DNA from: Sycon ciliatum
Lineage: Eukaryota > Porifera > Calcarea > Leucosolenida > Sycettidae
Reading direction: 5' to 3'
DNA: 64,000 bases
NCBI RefSeq assembly: GCF_964019385.1
Contig: NC_088655.1
Location: forward strand, 10,303,988 to 10,367,987
A program made the translations under genes and the position numbers. The notes under the pieces are model-generated. The model was not told where the DNA came from and did no database searches. It saw nothing but the letters and a program-made list of their open reading frames with translations. Below are positions 32,049 through 44,330 of the stretch, piece after piece; position 1 is the stretch's first letter; each line of letters begins with the position of its first letter.

Positions 32049-32864
32049 TATGAGGATGTCACAGGAGCACTGGCTCTGCCACCCCAGGACAAGCCAAATA
32101 GATCCTTTCGTTTGGTTATTATTCAGTTCCTCGGTAACCGCCGACGTCACTACAAGTACATGTACAACCTCTTCTTCGCATTACTGTATTCAGCTCATTG
32201 CCTCGATAGTACAAAGTACAGATCAACGATGGGAATTCACCGCATTGCATGACCGATCCCATCAATGTTCTTATCTTTCCTTTTCTTTTTCCATCAGGAC
32301 TCCTCTTTGGTTTCCTCTTTTCTCTCTAGCTACTCTATTGTAGTTTCTTGCCATAATTCACTGATGTGGGCTTTGAATAAATCATGGAGTACTAAGTACA
32401 GATCCTTTTCAGAAGGGACGGCCATTCTAGAGCCCGTACAGGCAGTGAGTCACAGGGCAGCAATGCGGAGGCTACACCAGGATTCATAATGAATGCATGA
32501 CGCACTACATTCATAATGAATGCATGACGCACTACTTATCCACACCCTCTTAGAGCATCTGGGTCTACTCATCCTCAAAATTAGTTCAGGCGAGTGAGCT
32601 GAGATGAGAGTTGTATTGCATTTTATTATTTTACTTGGGCATTCCCAACAGACCTTAAGGTCTTCTTACAGGGTGCTCAAGATGATTGAATGTGCTAAGT
32701 TCCTTGCGAAATGAATTGGGGATATGATTAGTGAGAAGGGATTCGGGAAGCGCACTAAAGCGGTCAGCACCAAGGAATGAAAAGATTTGTATCCAGCTTG
32801 AGTGTGCACAGTGGGTAAAGAAAGTGAATTATTATTGACTTGGCCGCGGGGGAGTCTACAAGTA
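32049..32864. other. unassigned sequence
   Basis: No gene recognised. A 28-bp direct duplication (TTCATAATGAATGCATGACG and following bases) lies near 32483-32535. Confidence 0.35.
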
Positions 32865-33052
32865 CAGTCAACTTCGCTAATAACGACTACGGATATAACG
32901 ACAATCCGGGAATAACGACAGAATGTCCATGCCCAGAGCAAAGTTCCATCCAACTGTAATACATATAATGAGACTTCGGGTATAACGACACTTCGCGAAT
33001 ATGGACACTTTGTTGATGCCCCGCCGAGTGTCGTTATAAGCGAAGTTGACTG
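32865..33052. mobile_element. pogo-like MITE copy 1, 188 bp, TA TSD
   Basis: CAGTCAACTTCGCTAATAAC at the left and its near-complement (GTTATAAGCGAAGTTGACTG) at the right, flanked by TA. A second copy of exactly the same length lies at 51412-51599 in the same orientation. Confidence 0.85.
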
Positions 33053-33720
33053 TATCTGTGTGAGCGCAGTCACTGGCGAAGGGAGAACATGTCAGAGAGG
33101 AGTGAACTGTAGGTATTGCGGATGCAATGGAACAGAGGATAGTTCTGCCAGATCTGACAGATGCAATGACAGCACGTCAGTCCCTGATCAGAGTCCAGAG
33201 TGTCTGCGCTGCAGGCTGCCTCAGCCTGCCTGTCTGGAACTGCAAGACTAGTGAGTCATGAATCATAACGCTAGTACATGTTGTCACGTACATGTAGTCC
33301 GGCTTTGTGTTTGGCCATTGCGCAATTGCATGCACAGCATCAAGGGTCTCGGGTCGCCTGCATGCTTTGTGGATGATGTCGATGCCACATTCGCTGACAC
33401 TCGACAGTGAATAATGGGTTGTACATGTGAATTCATCGCGTAAGGGCGGGGGGGGGGGGGGGGAGAGATTCCAGAACACACGCATACTTAATAACAATGT
33501 TACTCACCACTTTACTAGTGACTAATTTGTGTCCAGTTCCTTGGCAAAAGGAATGTCAAACATGTAATTTAGCCCTGAGCTACATGTACAACAAGACTAT
33601 AATCTTGAACGGAGAGAATACTCGAACAGGATCGAGGCAGGCTACCTTGTACATGTGCATGTAAGTTACTCATGGCCCAAATCGGACCAGGCATTACATG
33701 CGTACTAACAAGGATGCATA
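33053..33720. other. unassigned sequence
   Basis: No gene recognised. A G-run lies at about 33447-33464. Confidence 0.35.
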
Positions 33721-33911
33721 ATGGCACACAATGAAAACCTTGGCAAATTCCGCTGTGACTCAGAGTTTCATGGCTGAACCAATCATCAGACAACGAAACT
33801 CTGAGTCACAACGGAATTTGCCAAGGTTGTTCATTGTGTGCTTTTGTGTACGCCGCTCTGCCCGAATCAGGTATTGAGCACTTTCGCAGAACCTAACCCT
33901 ACTGCCTCTGT
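33721..33911. mobile_element. PLE terminus remnant with head-to-head ribozyme halves
   Basis: A minus-oriented PLE terminus (33721-33795) is joined to a plus-oriented one (about 33794-33911), matching the intact PLE from GAAACTC through CGCCGCTCTGCC to GAGCAC and AGAACC. This is the inverted junction of an older copy of the same family, cut off after CTGCCTCTGTAC. Confidence 0.8.
33751..33795 (-). ncRNA. hammerhead ribozyme, older copy of the PLE family
   Basis: Minus strand: CGTTGT, CTGATGA, the same stem II as the intact PLE, GAAACTCTGAGTC, then ACAGCG. Stem I keeps six pairs with one G-U wobble. The core is intact. Confidence 0.8.
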
Positions 33912-33912
33912 A

Positions 33913-34711
33913 CTAATTATTATTATTATTATGTCTCCTTTATTCACTTCTTTCGACGGCGATAAGCCAGACCCACCGGGAAGATATTTCCATTGGGGGG
34001 GGGGGGGGGGGGGAGGGACAGCAAAAAGAAAGTGAAAATTAAAAAAGCTAAAAACCATAGGGACAAGAAATAGGGGAACGAAGAGAAAGAAAGGAAAGAA
34101 CCTCAATCCGAACTCCAATATCAAAAAATAACTTTTGCCGCGACAGGTGTTCTACAAGTGATAAGGACGTTGAGATTGGCGGTCAAAGCTTGAAACTTGG
34201 TGAGCCGAATGATGTTGTTATGGGAATTATTTGACATTGGATTCGGAATCGGTACCAGTCTATTACTGACGCCTCTAGAGTCCGCTCTGAAGTAGCACAA
34301 GGGACAAAAGCCGACACCAGGACTCAAGTATGGCCTATGCAAATTGTAGCCAAGTGCAAGAGCCTAAACTGGCCAGCGTCAGTGTGCTAAATCAAAGTAC
34401 ATCAACCAATGAAGGGAGTAACATTGGAAATATCTTTATCAGTCGTTATTCAAGTCTCTTGGCTATTGAACATGAAAACGCAGCAGATGTGCATGTACAT
34501 GTTAATTAAGGACAGTTCTTAGAATTTTAATCGAACCTTGGATAGCCTCCTGTTGCACAATAGCCAGGTTTCCTCCCTGCACAGTCCGAAGGCATTGAGG
34601 AGTTTCTCTCACCAAGCCTCGCAGGGCACCGACAGCCACGTCAACCTGAGTGAGGGAGCAAATTCTGGAAATCTCCCGCTGCAAGTCATAATATTTCGAG
34701 CGCTTTTCAGT
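33913..34711 (-). mobile_element. R4/Dong-like retrotransposon, second 5'-truncated copy
   Basis: Matches the 3' end of the copy at 22743-23891: coding remnant at 34502-34711 (R-E-I-S-R, L-V-R-E-T-P-Q-C-L-R, ending at a stop), then the 3' UTR with a G-run, and an (AATAAT)n tail at 33916-33930. It abuts the PLE remnant. Two codons present in the other copy are missing here. Confidence 0.8.
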
Positions 34712-37300
34712 TGACTTTGGGAGCAGTTAGTAGCACAATCAACAGTCTTCCACCTTCTTTCATGCTGTCAAACCTACAACATAATTGTACATGTAGGTAC
34801 GCTCACTGCTCAGAGTCCTATAAAACAAGTAACAGTTGAGCTTCTGCCTTCATGTTCGGAACACGTCCCGACCTGGTCTGGTTTCTACGGTGACTCGTCC
34901 TTTTTGTACTTTGGTCTTCACGTGCTTGTGACTTGTGTCACGTGATACATGTACATTGTATAATATTATGCTCTGTACTGTGGTCCCGCCCCTACAGTTT
35001 TGTGAGTCAGCGACCCAGCATCATTCTATGCACAGGGCCAGGGATCATGTACAGTCGTGTACATGTAAATACGTCGTTCCCATGTCTACGTACGAAGTTG
35101 CCATGGTCACCCTTGGAGGGCATGGCCATGTACATGATTGTACTGATGCAGCAAGAAGGATGTGTCTGATCCCTGGCACTAGTAGCAGCCTAATCGGAAG
35201 GGTACTGGGTTCGAATCCCGCTCGTGGATCCTTCCTTTGCAACAGGCATGATGTGTTTGACTCTTACAAACCATCCCTGTGCATGGCCACCGACATCGAT
35301 GTACGGTGCTTAAATTAACAGCACATCCATCATCAGTCGTAGTTTCTGCTTTTTTTGCAGTTTCTTCTTTCACAAACAGACGCCTATGCGGCTCGCATTG
35401 TTTGGTCTTCCGATTTAAAAGGAGTATGTACCTTGTACATATTTTTATCTTTGTAACTAGAACTAACGAATAATGCAATGGCTGCTCGCAATACAGTAAT
35501 GACAGCAAGTCTGGATGGGAGAATGATGTGATACAAGTGCCTGTCATTTCCAGCATTCGTGCATTGATATCATGCGCATAATGAAAATGCCCATGCCAAT
35601 CACCTGTACTGTAGCAGGTGATTCCTGTCAAGCTCCCGTTCTATTTGAGCGGCTTGCAAGTCATCGCGACATTATCTGTTCACTGCAGGTAATGCACCCT
35701 AGAAAGACTGGGAAATCCCATTAACTGTTAGTGACCTTGCCCTTCAATGATAGCTCGCTCTGGTGCTTTCTCCTTTGGTATTAGCTTTATTCCAAGCAAT
35801 ACATGGCTGGCGCTGCCAATGACCACTTTGCGTGCCGATTTCAGGGTTTATAGCCAACCACGGCTAGCAAGAAAAAAAAGAAAAAAAGAAGTCGAAAATC
35901 ATATTTTATCACTTTGGCGTTCTCTATAATATTCTCTATGTCAACATTAATTTTGTTCGTGAGTACTACATACATGTACATGTACAGTAGCTTCCTGAGG
36001 AGAGTTGTACGGAAGCTAGTTTGAGGCACTTTATTTTTTCATCATTCCATTCTTCCGTCACATACATGTACATGTACATGTACATGTATTTTCCGCCATA
36101 CTGGTATACATGATTATATTCCACCATAGCTCTTACTTTGTCCTTTACCAGTTCCCCATCATTCGCTCGAGGCATTGCCAATATAGACTTTGTTTCAATG
36201 CCGGTTCAGCTAGTTTTTGTTCGAAAAGAAAAGGAAAAGAAGTTCTTAGTATACAATCATGTAGCTGGCCTAGACCACGATGTGGTCGTGGCTGATGGTG
36301 ACACTTCTTGTTTCTCCTTCTTCTTGTTCACTACGACAAACGTCCTATTGGTTGCCGTGGCCATGTATGCATGTATGTAGCGTGTGATCTGGGCAGTAGT
36401 CGTAAATTGTGGCTGACCTTTCTTTGCGGGATATTGGTACTAGTTGCGCGGATATCCTACTATCATTGACAAGAATCTTGTTCAAATGCGTGGATCCACT
36501 CAAAAACAATTTCCTCATTTCTATTCATATCAATTCACACACCGGTTCTTACTTTCCCTCAAAGGCCCGTCTCGGCTTCTCCCTGTCAAGTAACATGTCT
36601 TTCCTTGCTTCGTTGCTTCCGAGTAACTTTGAGAATGCACTGGTCCGTGCAAGAAGGCAGCACTGGCTGTACGAAGGAAAGTAGAATAGACCAACAGTCA
36701 CGTTTAGTCGTAAGATGCTGGGAAAATATTGGGACTTTTTGCTACGATCCCAAGAGATTGGACTTCGCAGCAGCCTAAATCAAAGCCATATACATGCGTA
36801 CATATACTGTAGTTGGTTTCGGTACCTACTCTTGCAATGCATTAATTTTATGCATAAGATTCTTACCTTTCCAATTAATTCCTGTGGTTCGATATACTAG
36901 CCGGCTACAGTGCTTTCGCTGCTGTGCAAGAGCTTTTTAATCTAAAAGGTTTCGAGGCAAGCCACGTGTGCGCAGTTTCGATCCAACATTAGCTAGTGTA
37001 GAAGCGGCCCACTAGTACTGTATACCAAAGAAAGCCCAATACAGCATTATACATTGCGGAAGGATACTGCAGTTGGGCCTTTCAACCTACAACGTTCTGC
37101 CAATGAGCGCGGGACCTCCTTCCATCGGCGGGCTCCGGGGTTGTAGGGGGGGGGGGGGGGGCGAGGGGAGGGGGGCGGTGTAAGACAGAGAAAGAAAGAA
37201 AATTCACGTACTCAGAGGACCAAATCAGGGTCATTTGGATTAGAGCTATTGTATTCTCGTGTAGTGCCTATAGGCGGTCGAAAGGGATTTGCTTCAGCAG
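34712..37300. other. unassigned sequence rich in ACATGTACATGT runs
   Basis: ACATGT/TGTACA runs near 34945, 35050, 35970 and especially 36062-36090. Box-B-like GGGTTCGAATCCC at about 35207-35220 has no convincing tRNA fold. A decayed hammerhead relative (CTGAGGA, GAAG) lies at about 35990-36026. A G-run lies near 37146-37165. No gene recognised. Confidence 0.35.
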
Positions 37301-37305
37301 AGTTG

Positions 37306-37524
37306 CTTGTTGTTGTTGTTTGGCTTTATTTAAAGTGGAGTTCCAAAACAGGCCTAAACCTAATGACAATGGTCCCACTGATAATAAGAGAAAAGAAAAA
37401 TATATAATAATAAGCGGACAAACAGAACCAAGAAGAAGATACAGCTGTAGTTAGATAACTAATATGAGCACGGCAGCAGGGGAAAAAAGTCACAAGCACG
37501 GCAACCGGGAAGAAAGGAGTGAGT

Positions 37525-37580
<56 letters not shown>

Positions 37581-38020
37581 GGGAGAGAGAGAGAGGTAGT
37601 GAAGCAGATGAGTTCATCCTAGTTGACGGTACTGCCTAACAGAAAGGCCAGGCTTAGCGATTTGAAAGTGGAGCGCTTTCTTTCGAGGCGTGCTGTGTCT
37701 GGGAGCTGGTTCCACAGGATAGCTCCAGCATGGCTAATGCGCTTAGCTGAGGATGCAGTGGGGGAGACAGGAATGATGAATAACTTGCTGCTCCCTCCTG
37801 GTGTTCGGAGAGAGGGACTACGGGTGAAAAAGCTTGCAAACAGAGTACTTGAAGATTTGTTCAGGCAGCGCCAAATGAATACAAGAATGTGCATGTGGGT
37901 GTATATGCTGAGGGTATGGGCATTCATGCGTTCAAGTAAGGGAGCCGTGTGAGTGCGAGGGGCTGCTCTGCACACCGAGCGAGCCGCACGTTTGAGTCTG
38001 GTAGACTATCGAGCCACATT
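37306..38020 (-). mobile_element. CR1/L2-like LINE 3' end, 5'-truncated
   Basis: Minus strand: the C-terminal ORF2 region 37619-37975 includes A-G-A-I-L-W-N-Q-L-P and ends at a stop. A 3' UTR with a (GA)n tract follows, then a (CAA)n tail at 37306-37320. Only the last part of ORF2 remains, with one apparent frame change upstream. Confidence 0.7.
37528..37596. repeat. (GA)n microsatellite
   Basis: GA repeat with a few GGGA interruptions, inside the LINE 3' UTR. Confidence 0.9.
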
Positions 38021-38500
38021 CGGTGGAGAGACACAGGTACCTCAGCACGGTTGGACGGGAAACGTTCAAGCCAAGGACTTCGACAGGTCTCTTCTTGTAG
38101 TAATAATGAACCTGGTCTATTATGGGTCGAATCGTTCATTTGACAGCCGCATGATTGTCACCCGGCCAACGGTTGTCCCCCACATGTGATCCCTCCAAGC
38201 AGCAGTAGAACTAGTGAGCGTGGTAGGCCAAACTACCGGTAGCTAAGAAGGCGTATGCAGTCCGAGAGTATAGGCAGGTCCTTTTCCCAGATCTCGCAAC
38301 GGTGCTAGCCACCGATTCCACCTCTCCGGCACTACCATCGTGAAGACGGACCAGCGAATGTCGGACTCCTCTTCTAGGTAAGTGTGTGCTAGCCTAGGAC
38401 CGTTATGCAGTGCCATGTGTCGCCTTCCGTGCCGCAGAGGCGTGAGCCACCCCCTGACCTCCCTCCCCGGCCTTCCAAGTTGAAATAGTATTACTACTTG
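38021..38500. other. unassigned sequence
   Basis: No gene or element recognised. Confidence 0.35.
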
Positions 38501-38502
38501 TG

Positions 38503-38580
38503 TTGTCGCTATGTCGCTATGTCGCTATGTCGCTATGTCGCTATGTCGCTATGTCGCTATGTCGCTATTATTGTCGCTAT
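38503..38580. repeat. 8-bp minisatellite, unit GTCGCTAT
   Basis: Eight or more head-to-tail units, the last ones interrupted by TATT. Confidence 0.9.
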
Positions 38581-38794
38581 TAATAGAATTGTCCTCTAAA
38601 GTTTAGCACCATAGATGTGTGTGGTGAGATTCTAGCTTGCCTTTGGTTGAGTTTGTAAAGGTTTCGGATGTATGAGTGTTTTTCGCGGCGACGTCTTCAC
38701 AGTGGCCAATCGACTGGCTCAGCAGCAAATGAATGAAGGCGTGAGGCGAGATGAACGGGGCCCGCGCAACGCCGCGCTCCCGCTGTGCTTAGTA

Positions 38795-38870
38795 TAATAA
38801 TAATAATAATAATCTTTATTTCAGGATTACCCAAAGGCTGACGCCTATCGGGGGGATCTCCTATTTGTGT
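38795..38870 (-). mobile_element. LINE 3'-end fragment
   Basis: (AAT)n, TCTTTATTTCAGGATTACCC, then the GGCTGACGCCTATCGGGGGG segment. This is the inverse of 14490-14580 and the same LINE family as 51835-52150. Confidence 0.6.
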
Positions 38871-38884
38871 ATCTACAACGAACA

Positions 38885-39297
38885 TTGCAGTTCACTGTAG
38901 GTCAGTTCACTGTAGGTCAGTCTGTAGATCAGTTCACTGTAGGTCAGTCTGTAGATCAGTTCACTGTAGGTCAGTCTGTAGATCAGTTCACTGTAGGTCA
39001 GTCTGTAGATCAGTTCACTGTAGGTCAGTCTGTAGATCAGTTCACTGTAGGTCAGTCTGTAGATCAGTTCACTGTAGGTCAGTCTGTAGATCAGTTCACT
39101 GTAGGTCAGTCTGTAGATCAGTTCACTGTAGGTCAGTCTGTAGATCAGTTCACTGTAGGTCAGTCTGTAGATCAGTTCACTGTAGGTCAGTCTGTAGATC
39201 AGTTCACTGTAGGTCAGTCTGTAGATCAGTTCACTGTAGGTCAGTCTGTAGATCAGTTCACTGTAGATCAGTCTGTAGATCAGTTCACTGTAGATCG
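38885..39297. repeat. 27-bp minisatellite
   Basis: About 15 units of a 27-bp repeat (GTAGGTCAGTCTGTAGATCA plus GTTCACT), nearly identical. Because 27 is divisible by three, a 176-residue plus-strand frame runs through it with a nonapeptide repeat Q-F-T-V-G-Q-S-V-D. It has no signal or recognisable domain, so I treat it as non-coding. The start abuts the LINE fragment. Confidence 0.9.
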
Positions 39298-40827
39298 CTT
39301 CGTCTGGGATAAATCGCTGGAGAGGATCACCCTGCTACCGACCAGCCACCTGCTCATGGCGATCGAATGGATGAGACACTACCCTGATCTCGCTTGAAAG
39401 TTTCTGTCGAAGTCGAAGAGCTGTGTAATGGCTCTGAAATATGTGCACATGGGCAGGAAGGCCTAGCCGTGCAGAACACAATACATGTGGTGGGACTCTA
39501 CTTCACTACAATCTACATGCACGACCGTGAAGAGTGACTAAGATTGAATCGCGGCTGATGTGCTACTATCCAGTCTTCCTACGTGCACATAGTCATTGTA
39601 CGTGCACGTGCTCAGTTCGAGAGACTGTTAAGAAGCTAGTGTCAGGCTGGTGAGTTCCAAGCTGACTCATTCCGAGTCGCCCATGAGTCATGACCGTGAA
39701 GGCAAGATAGAACGACATGTTCAAATCAATGCAAATTGCTAGGACGAGAAGTCGCGTCAAAGATCCATTCTGCAAAAATGAACCCGCTGTTCTGGTACCA
39801 CTGCGAATCTGAACCCTGGTACGGAGAATGTTTCAATCGGGAAACGAATCATGGTGTTAGCTTTGCGGAATCTGGTTCACGCAGAGTGCCACCGTAACAT
39901 TCATTGTCATGAGAGTATCTCTATGGAAACGGTTCACTCCCATTCGATCATGATGTATGGCACGTTCGGCTTCAGCACGGATTTTGCCTTACCAGCCTGG
40001 TGCGGTACCACGCAGCAGCGTAAGGTGAAACTCCAAGATACATGTACGTGGATGTAGAGGAGAGTGATAGCCTCTCGCTTTCCTCCTAGCTCCCAGCTTC
40101 CATCTTCACCTTTCTGCCACTGGATGCTGGTGTGTTTAGCACATGCACTAGCGCGACAGAAGCACATGAACAGGGCGTGGAGTGAAAGGAGAGGAGGCTC
40201 GACTTGTGAAATAGAGTGAGGAGATGCTCGCAACGGGTCTGGAATCGGAATTTATGCAACCACGCTTGTGGGCAAAAGCGGATGAGTCACGTGTATGCTT
40301 TCACAAACCATGGTTGACATTGAAGTTCGCACTTTCCTTTTGAAGGGGGTGAGAAACGCCCACGTCCTGCTGGGCTAAACCTTTTTAGATTGTGTCAAGG
40401 AGCTAAATATTACTCAAGGCAGGAGATGAGGCTGCCCACTAGGTCCGTGGTTGCCTTCTCTGAGAAGGGTTTTTCGTGACGGTCTTCAGTCAGATTACAT
40501 CACTGAATGGTAAACACAGATGATCAAGGTATTAAACAAGATGAAACGAAATGAATGTGCAAAGCTTGTATGTACATCAAGATTCAGTAGTGACGAACGT
40601 AGTAAAATCTGTAGTGCGAAAGAACACATTTGCACAGGCAAGGTTCTACAATATTGGTGTGCACGGTCAAGTCAACGTGGAAGAGGTGGACTTGAAGGTG
40701 ATAGCGAGGATGATTTTTTATTTTATTTTTTTGATTCCCACCCTCCAACCCGGCAAATATTTAGATTTTGATAAAAACGATTCAAAGCCTCTCCATTATT
40801 TTGTAATACTTCTAAATATAAGAATAA
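39298..40827. other. unassigned sequence with a dispersed repeat
   Basis: The segment near 40447-40530 (GTCTTCAGTCAGATTACATC) recurs inverted at about 44540-44630. No gene recognised. Confidence 0.35.
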
Positions 40828-41642
40828 TAATTTATTTATTTATTACATCTCAAGACTCGGTGGAAACACCGGCCAATGTTATGAGAGTGGGTGATTGCCA
40901 ACCACGGCGATAAATAAAATAAGGGGAGGGAAAAAGAAAGAGTAGCAAAATGAACAGCAACAACAACTCCGTAAAGAAAGATAATGTCAAATAAAAACAG
41001 TGAAAAACACAGAGACGCAAAGGACATGTGGATGATGAGCTATTTATGTCGTAGTAAATAAGGGGCGGCACGGATCTTAAACAGGCGGAGTGAGGTCAGG
41101 TCCTTAACTTCTCTGGGTAGAGTGAGCCAAACAGAAAAAGCAATACAGAGAGGGGAGCGCAAAAGAGTGGATGAGTTACACTTAGGAAATAAGAGCGAGT
41201 TTCTAGTTCTTAGAGAAGAGAACCAATTAAAACACATGAGATGAGGTGGGCACAACTCAAGCTTAATAGAATGGACAAGAGAAGCCAGGTGTGCGCTGCG
41301 TCCATGTGATAACGGGGTTGTGTGAGCGATTTTATAAAGGGCGGATGATGAGAGCATGTGGGGTTGACGGAGGAGAATTTTAAGGATTTTCTTGTGGTGT
41401 ATTTCAAGCTTTGCAGCAGCGGAAGAGGATAATCCAACCCAAGAAGTATCAGCATAATCAAATATTGGGCGAAGGTAGGCTAAATAAAAAAGAAGCTTGC
41501 AAGAAAGTGGGAGGTAGGAGCAGTGGGGGGAGAGAATTCCTAAGGATTTACTTGATTTTTTACAGATATATTCGATGTGGGGTACCCAAGAGAGTGCAGA
41601 GTCAATCACAATGCCAAGGTGTTTGTGAGAGTACACTATGTC
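40828..41642 (-). mobile_element. CR1/L2-like LINE 3' end, 5'-truncated
   Basis: Minus strand: about 200 residues of the ORF2 thumb and C-terminus, starting in H-K-H-L-G-I-V-I-D and ending at the stop near 41040. It includes L-R-P-I-F-D-Y-A. A 3' UTR of 200 bp and an (AAAT)n tail (40829-40845) follow. The reading frame is uninterrupted, which suggests a fairly young insertion. Its 5' junction lies at an (AAT)n tract. Confidence 0.8.
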
Positions 41643-41939
41643 AATAATAATAATATAATTAAATATACTTTCACACAAAAAAGGCTCGGTGCAGCACTAA
41701 TCACGGTAGGGGAACCCGACCCTCCACCATCGCCAACTCACGAAGCATCTGAACTGGACGGTGACGGGCCGACTGAGCACTCCGGACACACAATACAGCG
41801 GAACGTAGCAACGTGAAAGACACCCGACAGCGATAATATCCCATCAACGACGAAAAGCTACCTCCCGAAGATTGAAGATAGCGAGGATGATGATGACGAT
41901 AACCACCATGATGGTGGAGATGAAGAGGAGGTTGGTGAT

Positions 41940-42182
41940 TTGATGATGAAGAGGTCTGCTGTGTTTTTAAGCATTTGTTGTGCAGTGAACCGTGTCGTTT
42001 GTCGTTTGAAGAATCGGGGGTTTAGCATTGTTTGTGTCGCTCGTAACTTCTACCAGTTACAAGTCTTAGAAGCTGTGTACATACGCACGCACAAACCAGG
42101 CTTACCTGGATGCACTCAGAAGGAATATGTTACAGCACTCACACTCTTCCTTAGCACTCATGGGTACCGTGGTTGTGTATAA
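41940..42182 (+). pseudogene. possible PLE GIY-YIG C-terminal fragment
   Basis: The last 35 residues, L-Q-V-L-E-A-V-Y-I-x-x-H-K-P then Q-K-E-Y-V-x-A-L-x-L-F, resemble the end of another type of PLE GIY-YIG domain (L-E-A-x-x-I-x-x-x-K-P). No RT is nearby. It is distinct from the intact PLE, whose C-terminus is different. Confidence 0.4.
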
Positions 42183-42671
42183 TTAGAGAGGTTTTGCATT
42201 CCGATATTCGTTTGGGCGTTCGGTGGTCATTTGTCGAACATCACAAGTCGAATCTAAGAGCGAAAATTTGTTTTGCAAATCGATTATATCCCGGGCTCCT
42301 TTTTTGCTGATTCCAGCAAACCTTTCAAACAAAGACTCGAGGGCCAACTGTACCTCCTCATTTCCCGGAGACCCACGCAGGAGCGGATTTGTACCGCCTC
42401 TCAGTTGCCTCAGAAGAACCCAATCCATGGCCAAGTCAAATTGGATGCATATCGCCTTGCGCCGACAGATGTTGGCGAGGACACTCTGACAGAAGAGAGG
42501 AGCAACACAATGGAGAGGAGAAATCAGAAGTAGGTGACGATGCTGACGTCGACGAAGACGTCTAGCGCTTGCGAAGTCATGACGAGATGATAATAATATC
42601 GCAATAATACTAATAGTACACACAGCTCGCATCTTCCCTGAATCTGTTAGACAGGAGCAGAGTCGACGCAT
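42183..42671 (-). CDS. hypothetical ORF, possible DNA-binding adaptor-like fragment
   Basis: A 162-residue frame. The C-terminal 80 residues are the most protein-like: F-D-L, L-L-R-Q-L, then N-P-L, and a helix with G-A-R-D-I-I-D-L. This order faintly recalls Myb/SANT-type regions found with transposons, but I cannot assign it. The N-terminal part is low-quality. It may be an exon or a pseudogene fragment. Confidence 0.2.
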   Translation of the reverse strand: MRRLCSCLTDSGKMRAVCTISIIAILLSSRHDFASARRLRRRQHRHLLLISPLHCVAPLFCQSVLANICRRKAICIQFDLAMDWVLLRQLRGGTNPLLRGSPGNEEVQLALESLFERFAGISKKGARDIIDLQNKFSLLDSTCDVRQMTTERPNEYRNAKPL

Positions 42672-43358
42672 CTGTCAAGCGTGTCAAGCCAAGTTAGTAT
42701 ATCTCCTGTAGCCTGGAGAGCGCTCTCCACGGAGAGATCCGCAGCCTTCAGTCTTCGTGCCGAATCGTATCTATCCACCGCAATGGTGGAGGGCCACGTG
42801 GTTTTTTTATATCGCTTGTATTGATGCCTGATTTGATGGATGGCTCCAGTGCTTAGAACGAGGCGAATTCCAAACCCTTTCGCACCACATGGCCAAACCA
42901 CAGCAGCCTGCGTCGCCGGGATATGGAACTAAGTGGAGATTGTTTTTGTTTTGTGTATAAGTTGCTAGTGGTGATGCGCTGCGGGTAGACAATCTGCAGC
43001 AGTACGCGTCGCTTCCTCCGCTGCCATTAAATTTTGTCCGGTTTGTCGTTCAGCAATGGGGACAGAGTCCACAATCGGCAATTGTACAGAAGGATCGGCA
43101 TAATGAGGCACATACTGAGTCGGGATTGAAAGGAATGCCGTTTCCAAGAAATCGAACCATGGCGAGATAAGAAACCGTTTTGAAAAAAAAGCACGCTCTT
43201 CTACAAGAAAATTCTTCCGAAAAATACTTTCGGCAAATTGCGCTTTTTCCGAACAAGCATGCCGAATCTTCGAGTGCATTTTCCAACTCGCTGTCGCGTG
43301 CCGAATCTTTTGCCGAATTTCGGAATGCAAACCGTCTCTAGGAGGTATAACATTTTTC
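42672..43358. other. unassigned sequence
   Basis: Repeated CCGAATCTT and TGCCGAA motifs at 43195-43330 suggest an old repeat. No gene recognised. Confidence 0.35.
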
Positions 43359-43507
43359 ATTATGGTGAAGAAAGGGAAAGGACAAAATGTTACGAGTTAT
43401 CACAAACTGTCCACCAACGTAACCAGATCTTATACCGTCAGCGTCAGCGAGTGCAAAAGTTTGTCATGACTCGTAACATTTTGTCCTTTTCCTTTCTTCG
43501 TCATAAT
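43359..43507. mobile_element. MITE with about 50-bp inverted arms
   Basis: ATTATGGTGAAGAAAGGGAA and onwards at the left is matched by its complement at the right (43458-43507) through AGGACAAAATGTTACGAG. Total length is about 149 bp, so nearly the whole element is foldback. Confidence 0.7.
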
Positions 43508-44330
43508 CACATGTATATTGGCTCACCATCCGAGTTCAATTTTTCATTATGTAACAGATTGAGTACATTATGCATTCCTCGGGTCTGTCGAGGCCAACCT
43601 GAAGTTTCTTTTTGGCCGTCTGGATTTATCCTACCGGGGCTTCAGTTGACAAAATAGTAGCGTCATGGAAGGTCGGCAAGGCCTGTTGAAGCGAGCCCAA
43701 TTCGTGGGGATTGGATGAAATTTGTAAATTACATGTACATGTATGTGAATGTTGACGTCCTCCAGGTCAGTCATCATGTGTATGACCCTAAAGTCCATAA
43801 AGCAATGTTACAAAAGTGGTAAGCCTCGAAGTTCCGAACTCATAGTGGTGATACGTGGTTGGGAAATGGCTGTTGTATTCGATATGTTCATTCGTTTATC
43901 AGCAGTGTTCAACAGCGACTATAGTCGAGGAGCAAGGGTGGCCAATGACTCCCATTTCCAATCTTTGCCTTGCTGTTGGTCACTTTGGCACTCGTTCCTG
44001 CCACTCCTGTGTCGATAGAACGTTTCACAAGGATATTATTATACTGATGAGCTTCCTAGGAGGGCGATTGCAGCTAGTGAGACGAATTTTGAATATTATT
44101 ATCAGCACAGTTTCTTAATATTCGTACCACCTACGTATCACGGTATGTAGCCGAGATGTGGTCGATTCAAATGCGGTTTTCCGTTGCAATACATGTACAT
44201 GTATATGTACAAGACTTATAGTACAATCATGTAACGTTACATGTACATTGTACATGATTGTACAGTTTGTTTCACTTGTGTCCGTCTTTTCTAATTGTCC
44301 GCAAACTCCAACGCAGCCACTTACACGATT
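43508..44330. other. unassigned sequence with a decayed hammerhead core
   Basis: At 44045 CTGATGAG is followed by a TCCT/AGGA hairpin and GATTGCAGCTAG, a diverged relative of the ribozyme at 30797-30842 with GAAA changed to GATT. ACATGTACATGT runs lie near 43733 and 44190-44260. Confidence 0.4.

Noticed and set aside
35186..35230. tRNA-like sequence with a box B
   Set aside because: Only GGGTTCGAATCCC is convincing; no D-arm or acceptor pairing could be found.
35990..36026. Hammerhead ribozyme
   Set aside because: CTGAGGA is allowed, but GAAA is changed to GAAG and stem I is incomplete. It is at best a decayed relative of the one at 24068.
38885..39297. CRISPR array
   Set aside because: The 27-bp units are contiguous with no spacers, and the genome is animal-like.
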